Assembly: GCA_023374025.1 (NCBI GenBank)
Contig: SIJG01000032.1
Location: 884,441 to 948,440 of the forward strand
DNA: 64,000 bases
Reading direction: 5' to 3'
From: Heterodera schachtii
Lineage: Eukaryota > Nematoda > Chromadorea > Rhabditida > Heteroderidae
Position 1 is the first letter of the stretch. Each line of letters opens with the position of its first letter. Positions 42,901 through 53,700 of this stretch are shown in pieces. The notes beneath the pieces were generated by a model. That model ran no database searches, was not told the DNA's origin, and was given only the letters and a program-made list of their open reading frames with translations. The position numbers and the translations under genes are program-made.

Positions 42901-43797
42901 AAAACGAAAACAACACATACCGTATTTGCTCTAATTATATCCCCCATGGGGGATTATTTTTCAACCTCTTCGTAGACTTGGGGATAATGGAGATTGGGCG
43001 ATTAATGGAGATTGTGGGATAATTAGAGAAAATACGGTAATTATAGGTATATATTTTTTGAACCAATTTGAACATATTAGAGAATTTTTGGTACGGGCCC
43101 AGGGGTTGCTCCTCCCCGGAGTAGGACAAAGTGTCGTCAGCAGCCGAAACGTCGTCGGATACGAATTTTTGGACCATTACTTTTTTTTTTTTTTTCTTAA
43201 TCAATTAAACATTCTTTGCATTATATTAGAAAGCTTTTGAAAAATGCTATCTATTAGCCTGCAAATTTTCAAAATTTTTTATTCATAAAAAAAAATCAGA
43301 GCAAAAAAAAAAGTTCGAAATACTAGGTTTTTGAGTTTCTTCTGGCCACATAACTTTTTTGAAACTTAACGAAAATTTTTGAAATTTTGCGAATTAATAA
43401 TAATAAACACCCAGAGCTATCGAACAACACCAACAATTGATAATGAACAAATTTTTATGGTTTAAAAAGTCTTCCGACGACGTTTTGGGGTGCACCGGCT
43501 CCTCCCTCCGGTAATCCTTCGGAATTGGTGTCCCGACAAAAAAATAAATTTTTGCGTATTTTAATGCATTTTTGTTAAGAAAATGCTTAAAATTTCAAAA
43601 AAATTTACTGAATTTTTTACTTTTTTGGGTTTCGGGGGGGGGGGGGGGCTTTAGCCCCCTCAGCCCCCCCCCCTGCCTACGCCCTTGCTCCCTGCCCCGC
43701 CCCATTTGGCCCCCTCCCTTTTCAGATCGGTTTTGGGTGGTCCAATGGCGGCATTTTGGATCTGTTGGTGACGTACGGAAAGGAGATGAAAAGTTAA
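36959..43797 (+). CDS. Trehalase (GH37), complete 13-exon copy with exon-2 frame breaks
   Basis: Hydrolyses trehalose to glucose; secreted or membrane-linked in animals. Exons: 36959-37210, 38036-38263, 38746-38872, 38920-39040, 39370-39493, 39705-39777, 39857-40118, 40770-40919, 41479-41749, 42243-42288, 42353-42402, 42462-42603 and 43726-43797. Signal peptide at the start; signature 1 [24 protein letters not shown] with the catalytic Asp; signature 2 [19 protein letters not shown] with the catalytic Glu; then GFGWSNG. Exon 2 is two bases shorter than in the upstream copy (an A lost near 38069 and another near 38183), which breaks the frame. With those bases the product would be about 639 residues, normal for the family. 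Either a recent lesion or a sequencing error. The introns are heavily invaded by MITEs. Confidence 0.93.
37551..37929. mobile_element. CAAGGGCGTAG-family MITE, copy 2
   Basis: Duplicate of 31104-31499 in trehalase intron 1. The right inverted repeat is degraded (GAGCCCTTG), and the interior between 37760 and 37880 has drifted strongly from copy 1, unlike the rest of the unit. Confidence 0.82.
38284..38675. mobile_element. Foldback MITE in trehalase intron 2, copy 2
   Basis: Duplicate of 31852-32242 with the same GTGAATTG flanks at 38276-38283 and 38676-38683. Confidence 0.9.
39060..39315. repeat. Tandem repeat of about 125 bp in trehalase intron 4, two units
   Basis: Same unit as 32620-33005 but only two copies. 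Confidence 0.85.
40137..40730. mobile_element. 594-bp foldback MITE with 8-bp target duplication in trehalase intron 7
   Basis: Ends TAGGGTTCGAG and CTCGAACCCTA are inverted. The right arm is a tandem array of GGCGAGATTT-type steps (40560-40710), mirrored on the left by AAATCTCGCC steps. GGAAAAAG flanks it at 40129-40136 and 40731-40738. It makes up nearly all of intron 7; without it the intron would be about 50 bases. Confidence 0.92.
40976..41368. mobile_element. CAAGGGCGTAG-family hAT-like MITE, copy 3
   Basis: Terminal repeats CAAGGGCGTAGCTAGG and CCTGGCTACGCCCTTG. The 8-base target duplication TCCCACTC is present on both sides. Lies in trehalase intron 8. Interior as in copies 1 and 2. 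A partial fourth member, in reverse orientation, ends at about 43687 (CCTGCCTACGCCCTTG). Confidence 0.92.
41764..42195. mobile_element. GCGTCAGTGG-family MITE, copy 3 (diverged)
   Basis: Starts GGCGCCCAGAAAATGCGTCA and ends TTTTCCGGTCACG, with the same inner arms around TTCCGAACCCCGG. Lies in trehalase intron 9. Clear relatives at 29521 and 35908. No target duplication could be seen here. Confidence 0.78.
42711..42870. mobile_element. CCGGGACC foldback element, copy 1
   Basis: About 160 bases with ends GAGTGCCATGGGACCGGGA and TCCCGGTCCCGTGGCACTC. The repeated ACCGGGA steps fold back on themselves. Flanks share AATTAATTTT. A relative is at 50262-50382. Confidence 0.78.
42919..43038. mobile_element. 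ACCGTA-type small palindromic MITE, copy 2
   Basis: ATACCGTATTTGCTCTAATT on the left, AATTAGAGAAAATACGGTA on the right, with GGGGATTATTTTTCAACCTC inside. Lies in trehalase intron 12. Confidence 0.75.
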
Positions 43798-44714
43798 GAA
43801 ATTACGAGAAGTGGAGTGCTCAGTCAAAGAAGTGGTAGAGGAACCAGACGAATTTCCTTGACCTTGAGTGAAATTTGTATTCTATTCGAATGTTATACGA
43901 GATTAAAATGATAAATGCTTTAATTTCCATTTCTTAAGTGTGTTTTCCGATATTAACCGAAATTTTCCGATTTCACGCTATTTTCGAGTTTTCAGATTAC
44001 CAGTGAAAATTTTAAAGTTGATGGTTACGTCTGCTAACATGGGTCGGGGTAGGAGTTGGCGTTTTACCATGGTTAACCTGCGGGATCCCGTCCCGCAAAA
44101 TTTTGAGGTTCAAATCCCGCAGCGGGATCTGCAAATGCGATTTTTTTTTTTGCGGGATTCTGCGGGATTTTATTGGTTTTTTTTTTGAAAATTTTTAAGG
44201 ACAAAATGCCAAATACTTTTGAATAAATTTTCAACAAATTCAATCAAATTAAACAAGATAATATTTTTTAAGTTCCCGGACTGAGATTTGCTTTGCAAGT
44301 GAGTCATAAACATCTTAATTTGCTAAAAAATTAATTTAAAATAGCGCACAAAGTCACTCGAAAGATATGAAACAGAAAACATGACTTCGGCATTTATTAC
44401 ATGCAATTAGACAGCAAAGCGGTCTGGGACTTTTTGAATGCCCTTGACGAATTTCTGTTCCCGTTGGCCCTTGGGAAAGGCGTTTTAAACAAAAATTGAG
44501 AAAAAGGTGTACTGTACTTAAAAAATATTGTGATTTGCCTATTATGTTGTGGTTAATATGTGCTCAAAATTCTGCTACCTACTCGCGGTGAGTTCGGAAA
44601 CAGAGTTAATTTTAAAAATATTATTTTGCTTTTCCTTGCAATGGAATTAACTCTGGCTAAAGCAGACGTAAATTTGTCTAACTTTGTATGTACATAAAAT
44701 TAATTTTTCTTTTT

Positions 44715-44835
44715 GTTTTATTAAAATCCCTAAATGTCGGATCCCCAAATGTCGTTCCCCAAATGTTGTGTGCCTAAAAGTCGGCTCACCAAAAGTCGGA
44801 TCCCCAAATGTCGGGTCCCCAAGTTGCAAATCCCC
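44715..44835. repeat. Tandem array of about 15-bp CCCCAAATGTCGG steps
   Basis: About eight degenerate steps of the type (A)TCCCCAAATGTCGG in direct order. No flanking inverted partner was found nearby. Confidence 0.75.
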
Positions 44836-45026
44836 AAAATTCGCACCACGGCAAAAATGCATCCCTATAACTAAATAACTAACTGATCGGCTAAAAATGG
44901 ATTAACTATAAAAAAATTTCAAAATATTTTCTTGATGCATATGTATACTTGCATTAAGAAAAATTGCAATGAGAAACCCCGAAATTCGTCATTTTTCGCC
45001 TATAATCAAGAATATTTTTTTAGTAT

Positions 45027-45211
45027 ACCGTATTTGCTCTTTTATCCCCCATAGGGGATTATTTTTCAACCTCCTCGGAGACTGGGGGATAATTGGAGAC
45101 TGGGGGATTATGATAGAGGGATTATTTTTCAAACGCCTCGTAGAATGGGGGATAATTGGAGATTGGGGGATTAATGGATATGGGGGATAAAAAAAGCAAA
45201 TGTGGTATTAC
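45027..45211. mobile_element. ACCGTA-type small palindromic MITE, copy 3
   Basis: Starts TATACCGTATTTGCTC and ends GCAAATGTGGTA, with internally repeated GGGGGATAATTGGAGA steps. Same family as 42919-43038. Confidence 0.7.
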
Positions 45212-45309
45212 CTTTATCCCAGAATTTTTCTATACAGAAACTGCTGTAGACTTATAAAATGTTAAAATCCCGTTCTCTAAAATCCAGTAACAGAAATTGA
45301 AATTTACGG

Positions 45310-46125
45310 TCAGGGTAGTTTTCGTACCGCCATTTTCGTACCGCCGTTTTCGTACCGCCGTTTTCGTACGGGGGACGTTTTCGTACCGCAGGGGGTCGTT
45401 TTCGTACCGCCGTTTTCGTACGGGGGACGTTTTCGTACGAGTTCTTGTACAAGCGTCAGATTCAATTAAAAAAACTTAAGAACTAATAGAACCAAAATTT
45501 ATCATTTTTTGTTTCCCATTCATAAAATTTTGTAGAAAATTCATAACTTTAACAAAAATAATAAAATCCGGAACAAAATAAGATCGCATCTAATAGTTTC
45601 GGAAAATACCAACGAGAAAATAGTTAAGGTTTTCGGGATTGACATTGGCATTGGCATAATTGTGATCATTTTGAGGGACAATATTGTTATTGACATCGTT
45701 ATAGCGTTGGACGAGACAAAGAATCCGTGCGTCGCATCGCGATACTTCTTTTTCTGTGCACCATCATGCACCAATTTATCATTATTTAGTTTTGTTTTAA
45801 TTACTTGCTGCTGGTTCATTTTGTAGTTAATAAAAGCTTAACTGTCAAAACATTAAGAGATTCTTCTTACAATTAAAGAAAATTCAGCCAGGTTTCATTG
45901 CATTAAAAAGTCATTTGACTTAAATTCCCAGCCCTAGTAATTACTTAAAGATTAAAAAATAATATGAATGCAATTTTTTTTTGCATATCCACCCGTACGA
46001 AAACGGCGGTACGAAAACGTCTCCGGTACGAAAACGGCGGTACGAAAATGTCCCCGGTACGAAAACGGCGGTACGAAAACGGCGGTACGAAAATGGCGGT
46101 ACGAAAACGGCGGTACGAAAACGTC
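45310..46125. mobile_element. Foldback element with tandem GTACGAAAACGGCG ends
   Basis: The left end (45315-45440) is a run of TTTTCGTACCGCC steps of 14-15 bases. The right end (45995-46122) is the inverse, GGCGGTACGAAAAC steps. Each side has about seven or eight steps, and some are variant (GGGGGACG on the left, GTCCCC/GTCTCC on the right). About 550 bases of AT-rich, non-coding sequence lie between. No target duplication was identified. Confidence 0.85.
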
Positions 46126-46430
46126 CTGGCTTTATTGTTTAATTCAAATATTGGCATTGTGTCTCTTTTTAACGAAAAAAAGACATTCTGCCAATTTTTC
46201 AAAAAATGCCAAACAAGCATGACGACACAATCTTAATCTCCAGCTACACACACGTTTATAATTGGATTTCTTTCACAATCAAAGACTATTAAACAGCTGG
46301 GATTGGTAGATTTCCAAAATTTAAGAAAATGGAAACTTCAAAAATTTTCATATTTTTTAACCAAAATTTAATTCAAAAGGAAAATGCCTCAATTTTTTTT
46401 TTTTAAACATTTTTGAACACATTTTTTTAG

Positions 46431-49245
46431 ATGTTTTTCCGAATTTGGGACAGGAAGATAATTCCTCTGTTTTGGATTGTGTTACTCCATTTCTGTTGTC
46501 AAAATGTGACGGGTGGCAGAGATTTCTACAAAATCCTCAGAGTGAAGCGCGATGCCAGCCAAGACGAGATCAAAAGTGCTTATAGGTTTGAAATTTGAAA
46601 AAAAAATTTTTTTTCTTAAAATTTTAGCCAATTCCAGGTCCAGGAAAAAAAAATCACAGGCTGATTCGTGGATTTTTTGATAGTTTTAAAAACATTCGTT
46701 ACTTGAAATAAAAATTCTAAAATATATCCAAAATTTTTATGCCTGACCTTGACATGGCCCCTGGATTTATTAAAATCCCCAGAAAATCAGGTCCTGAAAA
46801 CTAAGATTTGAGCTGAAAATGACCTGTACCCAGGTCCAGCTCGGACTCTAAATATAACCAAATACTGGTTTTTGACTGAAAAATAATGGTAGAAAAATGA
46901 TCATCCATTTTTGGAATGTTTATTTTTTGATTTTAGGAAAATGGCCCGGCAACATCACCCGGACAAAAACCCAGACAGTAAATTGGCCAATTAAATGACA
47001 TTCATGAACTTGTCATTATTTTTTTAAGATCCGGATGCCCATGAAAAATTCCAAGAATTGGGCGAAGCGATCAGTGTGCTGGGAAATGCTGACAAACGGA
47101 AAGTGTATGACAGGTTTGGATTTTCGTAATATGTACAACTTTTTTTCAAATAATATTTCACACCGGAAAATTTGCCATTTTTAAAAAAAATTTTGGAAAT
47201 TTTATGAGCTCTCGGATGCTGAAATCATTTTCACTAATCCACCCCCTCATTAGGCATGGCGAGGAGGGCGTCCGCAAAATGGGCGACGGCGATGCCTTCG
47301 GTGGTCATGACCCGTTCTCGTCATTTTTCGGCGATTTCTTTGGCCATGGCAGTCAAGAGCAGGATGAAGAGACGCCACGTGGTGCTGATGTTGTGGTCGA
47401 TTTGTACGTCACACTTGAAGAGGTTTTTTCAATTTTAAACCATTTTTTAGAGGGGGGGGGGTAGGACAAACCCGACCAAATTCCCCAAATTTTCATTAAT
47501 TTATGCACAAATCTATCTGGTTTTTTTGCCAGGTTTACAAGGGCAAATTTGTGGAAATGACGCGCAAAAAATCGGTGTACAAGCAGACGAGCGGAACTCG
47601 GGAATGCAACTGCAGGTGCACAAAAGCGGAGGGGGGGGGGGGGGTTTGAAAAAAAAAATTCAAAATTTTGGTTGATTTTCAGTTTTTTTTTGTGCTTTTA
47701 ATTGGAGTACAACGTTTTTAATATTTTACACCATTTTGGTTTTTATTTTAAGGCACGAAATGAGGACACAACAGTTGGGCATGGTCGGCTATTAAAATTT
47801 TTTTTACAATTTTTTGTTTTCATTTGTTTTAAAGGGTCGTTTTCAAATGTTCCAAGTTCGCGTATGCGATGAGTGTCCAAATGTGAAGTTGGAGGCGCAA
47901 ACAAAGAATTTGGAGGTCCGTTTAAATCAATTTAAAAGTAGAGAAATAGGAACACGCCAAACCATCATTCTGTCTCAGTGGTCCTTGTGGTAGTCAACAA
48001 AAAGATAGGCTTGGGTTCAATCCCCCTATATGCTTTATTTTTCGTTTAATTTTTTAAATTTTTTTTTCCTATTTTAAATAATTCATTTTTGGATTTTCAG
48101 GTGGAAGTGGAGGTTGGTGCTGACAATGGGCAAGAAGTGCGCTTCATTGGCGAAGGCGAACCGCACATTGAGGTAGAGTGAATTTCAAAAAAAAAAAAAA
48201 ATTTTTTTTTTAATTTTGCCACCCTACACAGGGTGACCCTGGTGATCTCATCTTCAAAGTGCGCGTGGAACCTCACAAACTGTTCGAACGGCGTGGCGAT
48301 GATTTGTACACAAATGTGACCATTTCGTTGCAGCACGCGTTGTCCGGATTTGAGGTGAATGCCTTGGTATCATCCCCTCTCTATTATTCTGCAAAATTCA
48401 AAAAATTGCGTAATTAGAAACAAAATTTTTGACAAAAATGCTCAAAAATGGGTTTTAATTTTTGGTTTTGTAAATCTTTTTTTTTTTTTTTGTATTTCAA
48501 AATAACTTTTCAAAATTTCAAAAAATATTAACAAGCCTCAAAACGTTATAAATTTTTTAACGCTTTTTCAGATGGACATTGACCATTTGGACGGACACAA
48601 AGTGCACATTGTTCGGGATAAGGTAATACCAGTAAAAGGTTGACCACAAAATTATTTGCTCTAATAGTTTTTCGGATTTAAAAAAAATTTCCAGGTCACA
48701 AAATTTTTTTTGTTTATCATGAAAAAAAGCCTCAAAAATTCGTTGATTTTGGTGCCTCTGGCCCATTCTTGACAACGAGGGAAAGAGTGAAAAAAAAAAT
48801 TTTTTTTTTTTTTGAGGCATCGGTTCAAATCCACTTGCCTATAAAAATTTTAAATAATTTTTTTTTTGGTGTTTGTGGGGGGCCGATGATTACGAATTTG
48901 ACCCATCCATTTCGCCCAATGTCTAACCCATGACCCAAATTCGAACAAAATTAGGTTTTATTCGGAAGCTTCCCTCAAATAATTTAGAAAAGAAATTTGT
49001 TTTTTTTTTTCATTTTTTAAACACACTTTCCCGCGCAGATCACATGGCCCGGCGCGCGCATCCGCAAAAAGGACGAAGGGATGCCGTCGTTGACCAACAA
49101 CAATGAGCGTGGCATCCTGTACATCACATTCGATGTGGAATTCCCGCGCGGTGAGTTGACCGCTGAACAGAAGGCACTGTTGGCTGAACTGCTCGCCCAG
49201 GGCGACCATGTGCCACGGGTGTACAACGGACTGCAGGGCTATTGA
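46431..49245 (+). CDS. DNAJB11: ER DnaJ co-chaperone, DNAJB11/ERdj3 family
   Basis: Soluble ER-lumen HSP40 that hands substrates to BiP. Exons 46431-46585, 46937-46977, 47029-47113, 47254-47422, 47533-47615, 47753-47783, 47835-47915, 48101-48172, 48232-48354, 48572-48622 and 49039-49245 keep frame throughout and give 365 residues (family about 358). A signal peptide ([19 protein letters not shown]) leads into a J domain ([10 protein letters not shown]...) with the HPD motif ([10 protein letters not shown]), a Gly/Phe stretch, and substrate-binding domains with the family's cysteine pairs ([13 protein letters not shown]). Then follow [20 protein letters not shown] and the hallmark C-terminus VYNGLQGY. 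The ATG follows directly on an AG, as expected for a trans-spliced nematode gene. No frame damage seen. Confidence 0.95.
47974..48035 (+). repeat. tRNA-derived SINE-like fragment, copy 2
   Basis: CAGTGGTCCTTGTGGTAGTC (A box-like) is followed by TTGGGTTCAATCCCCC (B box-like), with the same spacing as the fragment at 7940-8030. Lies in an intron of the DnaJ gene, in the same direction as the gene. Confidence 0.55.
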
Positions 49246-50705
49246 TTATTATTATTGTGTTTTATTGATTCAGAAATTGTTGTTATTGTTTATTTTGTGT
49301 TGGTTGTTTCCTCGTCGTCGTCATGGATTTTTTTTGTCTTTTTTATTCAGGCCTGTAGCAGCAAGAAAAAAAAAAATTTTTTTTTTTTGAAAATTTCTCG
49401 TATGTTAGTTATTTTATGGCATCGGCATCATTTTTTCCCAATTTCCTTCAAGAAAATGCCTCTACGGGCCTGATTCCATACATTGCTTCTTTTAAATTAT
49501 TCATGGAACAGGGATTGAAGAATTGTTGTTGTGCATTTGCCCGGTTTTGAGGGGTCCGTGCCAAGTTTTTTGCCGGATTTTTTTTTTAGGTTTTGAATTC
49601 AAACCTTGTCAAGTCAAATGGAGTCAATAGATACGAAATTTTCAAAAATATAACCCGGCCAGCTATTATTATCTAATTACTTTTTTAATTGGTTTATGCC
49701 ATTTGCGCACTTTCCCCTTTACTTCTCATTAAAAATTAATGCCGTTTTTTTTTTTGTTGTATTGCCTTGGTAAAATGCACACATAGCAACAACAATGAAC
49801 ACAAAATCGTTTAAAAAAAACTTTAATGCCAATTAATCTCTGTTTTTTTTAAATTTTAATTCGATTTTTATTTAAATATGTCAGCAGCAATATTTTTGCA
49901 CAATTTGCTTCTTCCCCCGATCCCGTCAGAATTATGTTTTTCTGTTCATTCTGCGCAAAAAAAAAGAGGACACATTGCAAACTAATTTTTTTTTTTTTGT
50001 TGTTGTATTGTTTGTTTACCCTCAAATGCTTTTGTATTCGTTCGGTTTTCATGAATTGCGGAGAAAATCCATGTCTCATTTCAAAAAGGGCATACCTTTT
50101 TCATATCCGAATCTGATCAATGATGATCATTCATTTTTTTTAATTACACAGTACATTCTACAAATTTTTTGAGGTCATGTAACAAAAAAAAAACATTCTT
50201 TGATAGGTTTCTTTATTGGTTGATCATTCATTCATTCATTGTTTTCTGCTGTTCCATCTACAGTTGTACGTGACCGGGAAATTTGAGATAAACCGGGACC
50301 GGGACTTTTTCCGGTCAAAACCGGGACTTAGGTATACGTTTTTTTCAGTACCAGGTCCCGGTCCTGTACAACTCTAGTTCCATCTCTCTTCCCAATTCAT
50401 ACATAAATTATACTGTATATGTTTGTCTGTTTCTGTTGTGTTATTTTTGCATTACCACCACCCTCACTCAGATCATACAAATTATTATTATTTCTATTTT
50501 TGTTTGTTTTTTTCGTTAAATGCAAAAACGGTTGGTAAATGTTGAGCAATTATTATTATTTTTTCTTCTTGTCTCAATGACGTCATATAGCAATTAAAAA
50601 CAATGTTAATTGCGCAAGTTATTTATTAATATTTAATTTAATTTATTTATCTCTGCATTAATTAATTTGCGATTTTTGTGTAAATTTTGTGTGATTTTTT
50701 GGCAT
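49246..50705. other. Intergenic between DnaJ and USP22-like genes
   Basis: Mostly AT-rich with poly(A)/(T) runs. A CCGGGACC foldback element lies at 50262-50382. No gene seen. Confidence 0.6.
50262..50382. mobile_element. CCGGGACC foldback element, copy 2
   Basis: Ends AGTTGTACGTGACCGGGA and CCGGTCCTGTACAACT are inverted, with ACCGGGAC steps between. TTCCATCT occurs just outside both ends (8 bases), consistent with a target duplication. Confidence 0.82.
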
Positions 50706-53700
50706 ATGTACGAGTCCAAGTTGCGCTCATGTCTCCACTACAGCAAGCGCAAGGCGTCCCTGTTGCCCAAATATGAACTGTTGCAGCGGCGCATTGTGTT
50801 CCCGGCCAATCGGCAGGACATTCAGTTGAAGGTGGGCATTTTTTGTCGAGACCGAGAAAAGGCAGCGAAAAAAAAAGAACCATGAAATTTTTTGAGCCGA
50901 GAAAGTCCAAGAAATTCCGAATCCCATACGCGAAATCGAACAACAACAAAAAAAATGCAATTTCGTATTTTGGTCCAGAACCGGCTCAAGTACATGGAAA
51001 TTTAAATGAAGGTTGTCACTACTGTAATTCATACAAAAGGGCAACCCGAAAATGTTGGAATTTTCGGCTTTTGTTCGAATCTGGATCCGTGGTTCGGAGT
51101 TGGTCGAAATGGATACCGGCTTGGATTCATGATCAGCGACCCTGAATCCCCCCCCCCCTTTCCCTGAAAATCACGACTTTTATTGCTTTAATTCGGAAAC
51201 GAGTCCATCTCCATTCACAAACAAATCAGGCGGCGTTTGTGAAATGTGCCCAGTGTGAGGAGGACAGCCGGTTGCAGCCGTTGTTGTGCTGTTGCATGGA
51301 TTGTGCCGCATTCGCGTGTTTGGCCCATTTGAAGGCGCATTTGCAATCATCGGGGCATAATTTTGGTCTGTTTGACAACACGACAATTCGGAAATAATTC
51401 AAATTTGTATTGTTTGGCGTTTTGATAACAGAGCGATAGAGAGAGAGAAAGCGAGGGAGAGAGAGAGAGAGTGAGCGTGAGAAAGAAAGGAGCGAGTGAT
51501 GAGAGAAGGGAGAGAAAAGAGAGACAGAAATGGATAAAAGAAAGTGATTTACCATCAACCTTTTATGCCTTAAATAAGTGTATGGTAAAAACTCTGTGCC
51601 CTATTTTGTGGCATTTTGTGAAAAAAAGCAATTTCAAAATTTTCCCAACGGCGCCTCCGGATCATTTGTGGTCCCGAAATTCATGCCCCAATTTTTTTTT
51701 AAATTAAAGCATTGTCCACTGCGTTTGGCGAACTGTTTTGCATGAAATGTGACGACTTTGTGTACGACCGTCGCATTGAGAAGGTGCGCGAGGAGCAGCA
51801 GAACGCGCGCCGGCGCAAGCTCGGGCTGAGCCTGAAGCACCGGTGGAACCCGTGCCGAACAGAGGTCGGTCGGCACGGGAATCGATGAGCAATTAACTTC
51901 GAATTCCATAATTCAATCCAAAAAATCTCGCTGAGTTGTGCAAATTTGGAAACAGGAATTGAAAGAGGTTTTCTGAGAATTCACGTTTTTGAGCAGTTTT
52001 GTTTCGGTTTTTGGCACAACTTTTTGGCCTTTTTCGGTTTTTCTTTTTCATTTTAGCACATTTTTAGGGTTTTAACACATATGATTCAAAACCTTGGTCA
52101 ATCAGTTAAGTGCCATACTTTTTACAGGTAAAATTGTGCCGGCGCAGTTCATTGTACGTGCTGCAAATGAACGCTGGGCAAAACCCACTCGGGCTGCGCG
52201 GCCTGGTCAACCTGGGCAACACGTGCTTCATGAATTGTAAAAATTCCCATATATACACCCATATTTTGTTTATTTAAAATTCAAATTACACTGTAATACC
52301 ATATCCCGGGCGGATGAATGTGGATACGATAAATTAAATTAATTTTGTTTTCCTTTCCCTCCCAGGCATCATCCAAACGCTGCTTCACATTCCGATGTTG
52401 CGCGACTATTTCCTTTCCGGTAGTGCAAAATTAATGGATTTTTTTTTATGAATTGAACACAGCATTTGAAATGATGACTAGGGAGTTCGGAAATATGGAA
52501 ATCCATGTTTTTAAAAAATTTATGGAAATCCCTATTTTCCTGGACTCTGGGATTCTTTTGTTAGAACTTAAATCATTCATTTTTGTGGTATTTTTGATTG
52601 AATTTGTATTTATCTCATCCTAAATTCTCTCGCCGTTCAAGACCAGCATCACTGTTGCCGTTCCGGTCCGTCCACGGTGACCAACCGCGGAGTTGAACAA
52701 CACATGTCTGATGTGTGAACTGTCACACGTTTTTCAGGCATTGTTTTTTTTTATTTTAGATTTTGCATACAATTTTATAATAATAACTGAAATAGAATTT
52801 CATAAAATTTTAATGAAATGCAATTCAATTTGTGGAATATACAAAAAAATTTTCCATTTTCCACATTGTTCATCAAAACCCACAAAATGTATAACTAATT
52901 ATAAGGCTTGAAATGTGTGAGCAAGCCATGCTTTTAATTAATTTAGTTATAATTCACTTAATTTTATGCCACCATAATATTTGTTGCTTTGTGCAGGAAT
53001 TTTACGGTGCCAATGTTGGCGACCCGTTCGTGCCGAACAGAATGCTGCATTTGGTGTGGGCACATGCCAAGCATTTGGCCGGCTATGAACAGCATGATGC
53101 GCATGAATTTCTCATCTCCGCACTGAACATTTTGCACCGGCACTCGGGAAGTGAGTTGAGTGAGGTGGTGTCCATTTTGTGCAATGAAAATTGCTCATTT
53201 TTTTCTTAAAAAATGCTACGTGTCTGCCCTGCGAAAATTTTAAAAAAGGTTTTTTTAAAATTTTTTTTCCATGAAAAACTTAACAAAAAAAATTTTTTTT
53301 TTTTTTTTTGTTTGACTTTTAAAAAATCTTAGTTTTCAAAAAACGATACAAAAATGTATTTAATTTTGTGTGATAATTTTTTTCCTACAAAAGGCACTTC
53401 AATGAAGCAGAATCCGCACGAGTGCAAGTGCATCATTGACCGACTGTTCACTGGGTACATCGCGTTTATTCAAAAAAAAAATTTTGTAAAGATTTTATGT
53501 GCCTCTATTTTTGCCAGTTTTTTTTTTACGGAAGGCGGGGTTTCGTTTCCGAAACACATCGATTTTGGCACAGTTGAAAACAAAAATTGCAGCCATCTCC
53601 AGTCCGATCTGACGTGCACACGGTGCCAGCGCGTGTCCACAACGGTGGACCCGTACTGGGACATTTCGTTGGAATTGCTCAACGGATGCCGTCGTCCTCC

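Larger units (their letters stand above)
43798..46430. other. Intergenic region with several repeat types
   Basis: No gene seen. At 44060-44170 there are GCGGGAT steps in both orientations. At 44715-44835 there is a tandem array of about 15-base steps like CCCCAAATGTCGGAT. An ACCGTA-type element lies at 45027-45211, and a large foldback with GTACGAAAACGG arrays at 45310-46125. The rest is AT-rich. Confidence 0.6.

Noticed and set aside
44715..44835. CRISPR-like array of short repeats
   Set aside because: Steps are contiguous without spacers, in a eukaryotic intergenic region.
53470..53600. Possible coding sequence [18 protein letters not shown] before the USP22 exon at 53593
   Set aside because: It is open and looks protein-like, but the phase from the preceding exon fits only the acceptor at 53592; using the earlier AG breaks frame with [11 protein letters not shown].
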